Below, one piece after another: positions 1 to 6,188 of a stretch of DNA of 9,534 bases. Position 1 is the stretch's first letter. The number at the start of each line of letters is the position of its first letter. The stretch comes from an uncultured bacterium. Its GTDB lineage: Bacteria > Desulfobacterota > Desulfobulbia > Desulfobulbales > Desulfobulbaceae. Both the position numbers and the translations under genes were made by a program. The notes under the pieces are model-generated. The model did not search any database. It was not told where the DNA came from and saw only the letters and a list, made by a program, of their open reading frames with translations. The stretch lies in the NCBI GenBank assembly GCA_903842475.1, contig CAIMMA010000752.1, forward strand, positions 1 through 9,534, read 5' to 3'.

Positions 1-1749
1 ATTGCCGCTTTTCTGGTAGGCGTATCCCCGGTTGCTGAATATCGGCGAATAGTTGGGGTCAAGGCGGGCTGCCTTGTTAAAATCGTCTATGGCCTGGCGG
101 TATCCGCCGTTTTGCATATTGGAATAGCCCCGATTAAAATAGTCCTGCGGGTTGTCTGCCCGTAACTCAAGGGAGCGGCTGAAGTCCAGAGCAGAATCAC
201 GGTAGCTCCCCATCATCTGCAGCGCCTTTCCCCGGTTGGAATACACAACCCCATCCTTACCGGCGGTTTCGATGGCCTTGTCAAAATTGGTGATTGCTTC
301 CCGGTATTTTCCCTGCTTTACCTGAAAAATTCCGGCCTCCAGAGAGGCAGTGCCGGACACGACCGTCCCGGATGAAAGCACCGTGTCGAAATCCTTAGCC
401 GCGCAGGTATCGTCTCCCTTGGCGGCGCAACTGACTGCACGGCCGAGATACGCCTGGTAATAGGTTGGGTTGGCGGCAATGGCATCGGAGTAATCTTTGA
501 TGGCGCTGTCATAGTCGCCTGCTTGAAAGAAGGCGGCGCCTCTGCCGGTCAGGTATTCCACATTGCCAGGGTCGTACTCGATGGCCTGGGTGTAATCTTT
601 GATCGCGTCCGCCGGATTGCCAAGCTTCAGATTCGCTCTGCCGCGGGCCGCCAAGGCCAGCGGATACCGCTGGTCGAGGCTGATTGCCTTTGAAAAATCC
701 TTTGAGGCATTCAGCGTGTTGACCTCTTCAAGAACGAGCCCGCGCTGGTAGTAAAAATCAGCCCGGGTTGAATCGGCCTTAATGGCTTTCCCATACTCGA
801 CAAGCGAGTTGTTGAGCTCTTTCAGCTTGAAATGGGCATTGCCGAGATTGGCATGAATGGTTGCCGAGTCATACCCCGCGTCCAGCGCTTTGGTAAAATC
901 GGCGATTGCCTCCGCCGGCTTTCCCGATTGAACCAGCACAATACCCCTGCCAAACAGCAGCCCCGCTTTTTCCGGCTGTTCCTCCTGGGGGGACGGTGAA
1001 AAAGACACTGGAGCGACTTCTTCTTTTTCCGCAAGCACCGCCAAGGCCCGGTCGTAGTCGGCCAGCGCTTTCTGATAGTCGCCGGTTTTCAAATACGAGG
1101 TCCCACGGTTATGGTACGCTTCTATCCGATTTGGATCCATGGCGATAAGTGTGCTGAAGCGGGTGATGGCTTCGGCATAGTCTTTCTGGTTGTAACTGTC
1201 GATTCCTTTGCGGAACAGATCCCGCATGGCGTTGCTGCGGATTACCAGAGCCAAAGCGCGGGTCGCCGGTGTGACGCCATCCGCGTGGGTGCTGGCGGAG
1301 ATCAGCGTCTCCCCGCTGGCGGCATCCTGAAAACGAGCGGAAAGTATGGCAATGGCCTCTTCGCCCTCTCCGGTTGCGTTCTGGAGGCAACTATACGATC
1401 CCACGATAAGAACACGAACACCGAGGGCTTTTCCCAGGCTGGCGAGTTGGGCATCGGACGGAATGGTTAGAAGGTTGATCTTCGCCTTTGCCGCCGCCTG
1501 CGTGACTTTCTCCGGGCTCAATACCGAAAAACCGACCGCGGTCAGCTGGTCGGCAAAACGGTTGGTGACGAGATCATTAAAGCTGGTTCGTTCGGAGTTG
1601 ACCAATGGCAGCAGCGCCACCACCTGACCCGGCTCGTAGGTATAATTCAGGCCGAAAGTCACCAGGGAGCCGTGACCGCGCAAGGTGCTGTCGCGGGCGC
1701 AGGAAGTCATCAGAAGCACTGCGAATATAAGGAGAAAAGGCCTTATCAT
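1..1749 (-). CDS. TPR-repeat outer-membrane lipoprotein with CsgG/LpoB-like domain (3' end off window)
   Basis: The reading frame is open from the ATG at 1749 to the left edge (583 codons, no stop), so the C-terminus is missing. Residues 1-17 form a lipoprotein signal: two basic-proximal residues, a hydrophobic core and the lipobox MTSC with Cys17. Ala at +2 fits outer-membrane sorting. Residues 40-170 resemble the CsgG/LpoB/FlgO lipoprotein fold: a strand VVALLPLVN, later IPSDAQLASLGKALGVRVL, then VGS. From about residue 172 to the edge there are roughly twelve tetratricopeptide repeats with the usual pattern, for example NRGTSYLKTGDYQKALADYD. A low-complexity acidic and proline linker (240-260) interrupts them after the second repeat. 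The gene starts 22 nt after the sheath-like gene, with only a weak ribosome site, so coupled translation is likely. A role as periplasm-facing scaffold or envelope anchor for the secretion apparatus is inferred from context. The domain calls are by eye. Confidence 0.85.
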   Translation of the reverse strand, partial: MIRPFLLIFAVLLMTSCARDSTLRGHGSLVTFGLNYTYEPGQVVALLPLVNSERTSFNDLVTNRFADQLTAVGFSVLSPEKVTQAAAKAKINLLTIPSDAQLASLGKALGVRVLIVGSYSCLQNATGEGEEAIAILSARFQDAASGETLISASTHADGVTPATRALALVIRSNAMRDLFRKGIDSYNQKDYAEAITRFSTLIAMDPNRIEAYHNRGTSYLKTGDYQKALADYDRALAVLAEKEEVAPVSFSPSPQEEQPEKAGLLFGRGIVLVQSGKPAEAIADFTKALDAGYDSATIHANLGNAHFKLKELNNSLVEYGKAIKADSTRADFYYQRGLVLEEVNTLNASKDFSKAISLDQRYPLALAARGRANLKLGNPADAIKDYTQAIEYDPGNVEYLTGRGAAFFQAGDYDSAIKDYSDAIAANPTYYQAYLGRAVSCAAKGDDTCAAKDFDTVLSSGTVVSGTASLEAGIFQVKQGKYREAITNFDKAIETAGKDGVVYSNRGKALQMMGSYRDSALDFSRSLELRADNPQDYFNRGYSNMQNGGYRQAIDDFNKAARLDPNYSPIFSNRGYAYQKSGN

Positions 1750-1771
1750 ATGAACTGGGACAGTTACCACA

Positions 1772-3232
1772 TTACCATTTGAAAGTAAATTCAATGTTCT
1801 TAGCGCCGGACGCCCTGTAATGCAACCTGACGTCCAGCATAACGCGGCCAGAGTCGTCACAGCCTGCGGCTTCAAAAGTGATGGCACCGGCAGGCAGCAC
1901 CCCCGTGAAGCGGGGATGCCGGGAAAACACCTGTTCCAGGGTGGACGCCAGCAACTCCGGCTCACTGCTGGGGCCGGAGTTTTCACGCAAGCCGATAAGG
2001 GTGTGGATGATCGTTGAGAGGATCAACGGCGACAGGATTGGCTCCCCGTTGATGGTTCGGGCCTCGGTCAGATGCAGCCCTTGGTCGGTAGACTGCACCA
2101 GCGGGAGTAAACCGCTCGCTGTCATCTGCAGGGCGCGGTCGCCGGTGATCGTGGTCTCCAGGGGCGGGAAATGCTCCCCGGCAGCGTCCTGGAGACGAAG
2201 CAGCTGCGAAGCAAGCCTGAGCGGACTGCCGGTTCTTGCCTTCGCCTGCAGCAGCAGGGCGGCGACGCCCCAGACCGGGGCCAGGTAGTGCGGCTTGCCT
2301 TGCCTGAACAGCTTTGATACCGGCGCACCCGGCCTGGAAGGCCCTAGGGAAAAACGGTTGCAAGCGGCAACGGTCCAGAATGCGGCTGGCTGGGCACGGA
2401 GCGCTTTCCATTTCGCATAGGAGAAGCCGTCCAAATGATTGGGCAGATACGGGAGATGCTCCAGGCCGGACCAGGAATCCAGGTGAAAAAAATCGGGGCC
2501 AAACCAGCAGGCCACCGGAGAGGTCAGGCGTTCAGCCAGGTTGGCCGCGGCCTCCAGCAGCCGCATGCCGACCGGGGTTGCATCAAACGGCGCATCCAGC
2601 ACAAGAAGATCCGGCGGGTCATCGTCCAGCAGCGGTCCGCTTGACGCTAGCACTTCAGCCGCATTTTCGCGGGACACCGGCACCAGGGCAAGGCGTAGCT
2701 GCTCCGCACCGGCCGCCTCGAACAGCAGGGCAACCCCCTGCCAGGCTGCTTCCAACCGCCGAAAATCGTCATCGGCAGCAATTCGGGTCAGTACCCCGGC
2801 GACCATCGCCTCAGCCTCGTTCCCTTCTACAGCAGACCGCCCGGGGCCGTCCTCCTGCTTTCCTGGAAAATCGACCATGTCGAGGATGTTGTCGAGGGGT
2901 GTTGCCGCAGTTGGCGGCGCCGGCGCTGATCCGACGCGGCTGCCATCCCGCAGCGCCCTGAGCCATGGGGTCCGCGCCACCATGGCCTCTGGGGCAAAAT
3001 CGGCCAGCGAGGTGAATTCCAGCAGTATCCCCGCTTCCGGGGCGAGTGATTGGGGCAGCGGAATATACAGCGTAGGGCGGAGCAGGGCTAATCCGTGATC
3101 AACGGATTGAATCGGGAGAGGTTGCGTGACGGCCGTTTTTTCAACCGTTTCCGCAGCAAGAAAGGGAGCAAAGGCGACGATGGAAAAGGGTTGCTCAGGT
3201 ATCTGCATGGCGTGGATTTCCAGGGACGGCAT
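1772..3232 (-). CDS. T6SS sheath-like protein, apparent short TssB-TssC fusion
   Basis: The product is 486 residues. Residues 15-97 look like the small sheath subunit TssB/VipA: the opening strand PFSIVAFAPF, then a beta segment, then LEFTSLADFAPEAMVARTPW, which matches the TssB pattern of a 'SL-DF-P-A' turn followed by 'P-L--L'. Residues 112-415 look like the large subunit TssC/VipB. They contain DDDFRRLEAAWQGVALLFEA, a strand LALVPVS, PVACWFGPDFF, YAKWKALRAQPAAFWTVAACNRFSLG, WGVAALL, and PPLETTITGDR followed by a GLLPL segment. A Pro/Ala/Gly-rich linker (98-140) joins the halves. Canonical TssB plus TssC total about 660 residues, so this protein is shorter, mainly toward the C-terminus. The usual arginine-rich Leu-Pro-Tyr-Gly stretch of TssC is replaced by SLGPSRPG. 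It overlaps the preceding stop by one base (TGATG). An in-frame ATG at codon 9 is an alternative start. Family recognition is by motif memory only. Function as a real sheath, cap or adaptor is unknown. Confidence 0.75.
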   Translation of the reverse strand: MPSLEIHAMQIPEQPFSIVAFAPFLAAETVEKTAVTQPLPIQSVDHGLALLRPTLYIPLPQSLAPEAGILLEFTSLADFAPEAMVARTPWLRALRDGSRVGSAPAPPTAATPLDNILDMVDFPGKQEDGPGRSAVEGNEAEAMVAGVLTRIAADDDFRRLEAAWQGVALLFEAAGAEQLRLALVPVSRENAAEVLASSGPLLDDDPPDLLVLDAPFDATPVGMRLLEAAANLAERLTSPVACWFGPDFFHLDSWSGLEHLPYLPNHLDGFSYAKWKALRAQPAAFWTVAACNRFSLGPSRPGAPVSKLFRQGKPHYLAPVWGVAALLLQAKARTGSPLRLASQLLRLQDAAGEHFPPLETTITGDRALQMTASGLLPLVQSTDQGLHLTEARTINGEPILSPLILSTIIHTLIGLRENSGPSSEPELLASTLEQVFSRHPRFTGVLPAGAITFEAAGCDDSGRVMLDVRLHYRASGAKNIEFTFKW

Positions 3233-4005
3233 CAGACCAACCGCACTGTAAACAACTCCGGTTCGTCACCCTCCGGAAACGATCCGAACACCAATGCTTC
3301 CGGCATCCCCTTGACCTTGGCAAAATAGGACGTCCCGTGCGGCACTTCATTCCGCACCCCCCAGGCTGTAAATTCCCGCTCGCCGAGCGTGAGCTGAATA
3401 CCCTGCATCGGATAGTTCAGCACCGTATTCTTCGGCAGCGTGCTCGCCGGACCCACCGCCTGAAAGGTGATTTCACCGCCACAGATCCCAAAGATGACCC
3501 CTTGCCACGCTCCTTGCACCGGTCCAATTTCAAACCATTGCCCCACCTGCTGATCCCCAACGATATCGATACGGTAGTCAAGGCGGCGGGGCGGTGCGGG
3601 CACGCTGGTTTTGGCGACAATTTTAGCGCACAGGGCCGGCTCGTCAATCGTCAGCAGGTGGGCTCCGGTAAGCGGCGTGGGGAGGTCTTCGCTCTTGGTC
3701 GCAGCTCCGCAGGAGATGATGAAGAGAGGCAGGCCGGGACGGCGAGCGGCTACGGAGAGCGCGAGCAGCGACAGGCCGTAACGTACGGAAGCTTTGGCCA
3801 GTTCTTCAGGCGGCGCCACCACCAACCAGCCTGCCAGCGCCGGATTGATCAGCATGTCCCGGGAATCCTGCCAGCCCATGCGTTCGATGTCGTCATTCCA
3901 GAGAGAACCGGCGACGTCATAGCCGTACGGCCTAAGCTTGGCACTGACCGCCGAGGGGATGCTCCGATCAGAGCTCAGAGAAGTAAGCCAGAGCTGTTTT
4001 TTCAT
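3232..4005 (-). CDS. Unrecognised 257-residue protein of a T6SS spike operon
   Basis: I do not recognise this family. The protein has no signal peptide or clear membrane span. The N-terminal half (3-115) reads like an alpha/beta fold: strand LWLTSL, a basic helix with YGYDVAGS, strand GWLVVAPP, helix LSLLALSVAARRP and strand PLFIISCG. The pattern recalls TIR-like or receiver-like domains, but I see no diagnostic residues. The second half (143-257) is strand- and glycine-rich: DYRIDIVGDQQVGQWFEIGP, a GVIFGICGGEITFQAVG segment, and an end in ELFTVRLV. An acidic/proline spacer around 125-142 separates the halves. A good ribosome site (AAGAGGA, 7 nt upstream) supports the ATG at 4005. The stop overlaps the start of the sheath-like gene by one base, so the two are probably translationally coupled. 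Its position between the PAAR-like tip gene and the sheath-like gene makes an adaptor, chaperone or cargo role possible, but this is context only. Confidence 0.8.
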   Translation of the reverse strand: MKKQLWLTSLSSDRSIPSAVSAKLRPYGYDVAGSLWNDDIERMGWQDSRDMLINPALAGWLVVAPPEELAKASVRYGLSLLALSVAARRPGLPLFIISCGAATKSEDLPTPLTGAHLLTIDEPALCAKIVAKTSVPAPPRRLDYRIDIVGDQQVGQWFEIGPVQGAWQGVIFGICGGEITFQAVGPASTLPKNTVLNYPMQGIQLTLGEREFTAWGVRNEVPHGTSYFAKVKGMPEALVFGSFPEGDEPELFTVRLV

Positions 4006-4081
4006 GCAGGTATCCTCTTTCTTGTTGTTCGTGGGTTTATCTCGGGCAAAGCCCGGATTATCCGGAGCTCCAAAAAAAACA
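4006..4081 (-). other. Intergenic spacer with two inverted repeats
   Basis: This 76-nt spacer is the longest gap in the operon. It holds a short perfect hairpin (five-base arms CGGGC/GCCCG around three bases, 4043-4055). Overlapping it is CCGGAT-T-ATCCGG (4053-4065), then GGAGCTCC (4064-4071). A run of eight A follows on the plus strand (4072-4079). On the transcribed minus strand the T-run comes before the stems, so this is not a Rho-independent terminator for the operon. The two main stems share bases and could be alternative structures. An RNA-processing or attenuation role is possible but unproven. Confidence 0.45.
4013..4019 (-). promoter_or_regulatory. Ribosome binding site of the 257-residue protein
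   Basis: AAGAGGA on the minus strand lies 7 nt before the ATG at 4005. It decides this start in a 76-nt gap where no upstream coupling is available. Confidence 0.75.
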
Positions 4082-4483
4082 TCAGCTCAGGATCATCACC
4101 TTGGTTTGACTGGGGGCGCAGTTGAGGCCGACCGTGTTGCCTTCGTTGAGCTTCATGGTGTCGGTCAGCCGCACCGCCGGATTGCCTTCGATCTTGACTT
4201 TCATGCTGGACATGATGTATTCCGCCGCCCCCATGATCTTGGCAGAAACCACGCCGCCACCGCCGGAAGCACCGGGCTGGTCGCCGTTGGTGGGCTCGGT
4301 CTTGGAAGCTTTGGTCAGCGCCAGCGCCCCGACGATGAACACCTTGGTCGCCGTTGGCGTCGCCGAGGAAGGCACGCCGATATCCGGATAGGGGATCGGC
4401 GACACCGCCGGGCCGACGACGGTATTACAGACATCCGGGGCGGTAATGCTCTGCATGCCGCCGGCAATGGTTGTGGCAAACAT
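4082..4483 (-). CDS. PAAR-like (DUF4150 / Tox-PAAR-like) T6SS spike tip protein
   Basis: The product is 133 residues. It carries the hallmarks of the DUF4150 family: PDVCNTVVGP at 16-25, the signature PIPYPDIG at 29-36 (family PIPYPN-like motif), and a C-terminal EGNPAVRLTDTMKLNEGN at 99-116. Proteins of this family are thought to cap the VgrG trimer as PAAR proteins do, sharpening the spike and often carrying a C-terminal toxin. Here the protein ends right after the domain (CAPSQTKVMILS), so it is a bare tip with no fused effector. A glycine- and serine-rich loop (GASGGGG, 71-77) interrupts the fold at a position that is commonly variable. A strong ribosome site precedes the ATG, which lies 24 nt after the DUF3540 stop. 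It most likely sits on VgrG or on the DUF3540 protein. Any effector would have to be a separate protein. Confidence 0.9.
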   Translation of the reverse strand: MFATTIAGGMQSITAPDVCNTVVGPAVSPIPYPDIGVPSSATPTATKVFIVGALALTKASKTEPTNGDQPGASGGGGVVSAKIMGAAEYIMSSMKVKIEGNPAVRLTDTMKLNEGNTVGLNCAPSQTKVMILS

Positions 4484-4489
4484 TCGTTT

Positions 4490-4495
4490 CTCCTG
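4490..4495 (-). promoter_or_regulatory. Ribosome binding site of the PAAR-like gene
   Basis: CAGGAG (continuing AAACGA) on the minus strand, about 7 nt before the ATG at 4483. It lies in the 24-nt gap after the DUF3540 stop codon and supports this start. Confidence 0.8.
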
Positions 4496-4507
4496 ATTTT
4501 GGTTCCA

Positions 4508-5194
4508 TCATCCCAGATGGATTTTGTCGCCATCGACCTTGACGCCATGCCGGGCCACCAGCGAGGCGTCACCGGCCTTCAGGTCAAGGCGGTGTTCCGC
4601 GCTGATGTTGATCTGACCGGCCTTGGTGCTGTCCGTCCGCGCCACCCAGCGGAAACAGTCCTTGACTCTCTGGGTAATCCGCTCCGCAACGGTGTCCATG
4701 GTTGCGGCCACCAGCGACAGTTTGCCGGTCTTAACGGCGGTAACGCAGGCCGTCAGTGAAAGATCGGCAAAGGACGCCTCGCCCCGCAGCCCTTGCAGTT
4801 TAATCTCCGGGGCATTAATGCTTGTTGATGTCGCAGCGACCAGTTCGACCGTGTCGCTGGCCAACCGCAAGGCCCCGTCCGTAGCGCCGAGGGTTGTGTC
4901 GTCGGGCAGCATGACCCGACCGGCATGGCCGCCACGCTCGAGCACGGTCAGGATGTACGTCCCTGCCGCTAGGTTGCGGACAATCAGCACCGTATCGTTT
5001 GCCTCCGGTTCCAACAGGCATCCGGCGGCCTTTTTACCCCGTAGCGCCAGGGCACCGGTTGTTACCAGAAGGAATTCGGCGTTGTCCCGCTGGACGACTC
5101 TGGCGGTATCGATGGTTGCCCCGCTTGACGCCATATCGGGTAGACCCGGCGTCTCGGGCTGCCTGAATATGAGTACATTGTGTCTGTCAGCCAT
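4508..5194 (-). CDS. DUF3540 family T6SS-associated protein
   Basis: The product is 228 residues, near the usual length for DUF3540. Residues 28-88 form an all-beta, OB-like segment: ARVVQRDN, then KKAAGCLLEPEANDTVLIV and GTYILTVLERGG, the most recognisable part of the family. Residues 105-135 continue as short strands (LRLASDTVELVAATS, INAPEIKLQG). A helical stretch ERITQRVKDCFRWV (171-184) follows, then a strand-rich tail ending HGVKVDGDKIHLG. The end 'IHLG' matches the last residues of the neighbouring VgrG ('IKLG'), and the gp5-like layout (OB segment, then beta stalk) suggests a spike or spike-adaptor protein that mounts the PAAR-like tip encoded next. It starts by one-base overlap (TAATG) with the pentapeptide gene stop and has a strong ribosome site inside that gene. 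Family identity is firm; the mechanism is inferred. Confidence 0.88.
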   Translation of the reverse strand: MADRHNVLIFRQPETPGLPDMASSGATIDTARVVQRDNAEFLLVTTGALALRGKKAAGCLLEPEANDTVLIVRNLAAGTYILTVLERGGHAGRVMLPDDTTLGATDGALRLASDTVELVAATSTSINAPEIKLQGLRGEASFADLSLTACVTAVKTGKLSLVAATMDTVAERITQRVKDCFRWVARTDSTKAGQINISAEHRLDLKAGDASLVARHGVKVDGDKIHLG

Positions 5195-6150
5195 TATGTT
5201 GTCTCCTGTTGGATTTTCAGCGGCGATACCCAGGTCTCCCCCTCGGCCAGTTCCCGGTCGGTTTGCCTGACGCCCCGTATCTTGGCACCGGCAAGTCTGG
5301 CGTCAGAAAAATTCGCCCGGTGGAGGTTGGCCACGGACAGGTCGGCTTCGGAAAAATCGGCGCCGGTGACGATTGCCCTGGAAAAATCAGCATACGCCAG
5401 CTTGGTGCCGATTAAAATCGCCTTTTGCAGTGAAGCGCCGACAAAGAGCGATTTTTCCAGGCAGGCACGCCCGAAAGCGGCTCCATTGAGAGTGGCTCCG
5501 GAGAAATTGGCCATCTGCAGATCAGCACCGGAAAAATCGGCCTTCTCGGCCCGAACATCGATAAATCCCGCTGAGCTCCCTTTTGCTCCAGTGAATTTGG
5601 CCCCGCTCAGGTTGGCGCCCGTAAACCGGCACTTGGTCAGATCTGTAGCCGAGAAATCCGCCTCCTGCAGAGAGGCCTGCTCGAAGACCGCGAGCGTCAG
5701 CCTGCATCCGGGAAATTTCACCTTATCCAGGGCGGTCGCGGTGAAGATGGCGCTGGTGAGATTGGTGCCATTGAAGAGGGCGCCGAGCAGGGGGGTGGCA
5801 ATCGCCGTGAATCGTTCCAGATTGGCCTGGCTGAAGTCAAGCCTGCCGGTCTCACACTGTACCAAGGTTGTATTGTAGAGGGTTGCGCCGACAAACAGGG
5901 TGTCGGCCAGACGGCACGAGTTAAAAGAGGCGTTGGTGCAATCCGCACCGTTGAGCAGGGCGCCGCTGAAGTCACATTCTCTGAACTGGCTACCGATGAG
6001 GCTGGACCCCGACAGGTCGGCCCCCTGCAGGGCTACCCGTTCGAACAGTCGGCCCGACAGATCAAGCCCAGACAGGGAAGAGCCGGATAGATTTATATCT
6101 GCAATGCACTGCTCTGCGCTCAGGATGTTGAGGAGGTCATCACGAGTCAT
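5194..6150 (-). CDS. Pentapeptide-repeat protein (55 uninterrupted repeats)
   Basis: The product is 318 residues. After a 16-residue helical N-terminus (MTRDDLLNILSAEQCI), residues 17-291 divide into 55 consecutive pentapeptides with no break in register. The consensus is A(D/N)LSG-like with Leu, Phe or a similar residue at each central site. Such arrays fold as a right-handed four-sided beta-helix; 55 repeats make almost 14 coils. From about repeat 21 to 51 the central residue alternates Leu and Phe very regularly. The C-terminus (292-318) is a polar tail with LAEGETWVSP. The gene begins 38 nt after vgrG with a weak ribosome site and ends in a TAATG overlap with the DUF3540 gene. Pentapeptide proteins are common partners of VgrG/DUF3540/DUF4150 genes in T6SS clusters. 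Whether this one is an adaptor, structural rod or secreted effector cannot be told here. DNA mimicry, known for MfpA/Qnr, is not suggested by its context. Confidence 0.92.
   Translation of the reverse strand: MTRDDLLNILSAEQCIADINLSGSSLSGLDLSGRLFERVALQGADLSGSSLIGSQFRECDFSGALLNGADCTNASFNSCRLADTLFVGATLYNTTLVQCETGRLDFSQANLERFTAIATPLLGALFNGTNLTSAIFTATALDKVKFPGCRLTLAVFEQASLQEADFSATDLTKCRFTGANLSGAKFTGAKGSSAGFIDVRAEKADFSGADLQMANFSGATLNGAAFGRACLEKSLFVGASLQKAILIGTKLAYADFSRAIVTGADFSEADLSVANLHRANFSDARLAGAKIRGVRQTDRELAEGETWVSPLKIQQETT
5202..5208 (-). promoter_or_regulatory. Ribosome binding site of the DUF3540 gene
   Basis: CAGGAGA on the minus strand lies inside the last codons of the pentapeptide gene, 7 nt before the ATG at 5194. 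Together with the TAATG overlap it indicates translational coupling. Confidence 0.78.
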
Positions 6151-6188
6151 GCGGGCACCGTTGAGGATAGGGAACGTTCATTTTGCAC

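Noticed and set aside
2314..2961. Plus-strand open frame of 215 codons
   Set aside because: It is antisense to the sheath-like gene, Arg/Pro/Ala-rich, and matches no known family.
4043..4079. Rho-independent terminator with A/T-run
   Set aside because: The T-run precedes the stems on the transcribed strand. On the plus strand the run is A, so neither orientation gives a stem followed by T.
4082..4483. Fused toxin on the PAAR-like protein
   Set aside because: The protein stops directly after the DUF4150 domain; there is no room for an effector.
3337..4759. Two plus-strand open frames of 262 and 273 codons
   Set aside because: Both lie opposite clear minus-strand genes with ribosome sites (the unrecognised gene, PAAR-like and DUF3540); their His/Arg/Gly-rich sequence is typical of antisense frames.
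5194..6150. Qnr/MfpA-type gyrase-protecting pentapeptide protein
   Set aside because: The array is longer and the context is T6SS; no loop interruption of the Qnr type is seen in the unbroken register.
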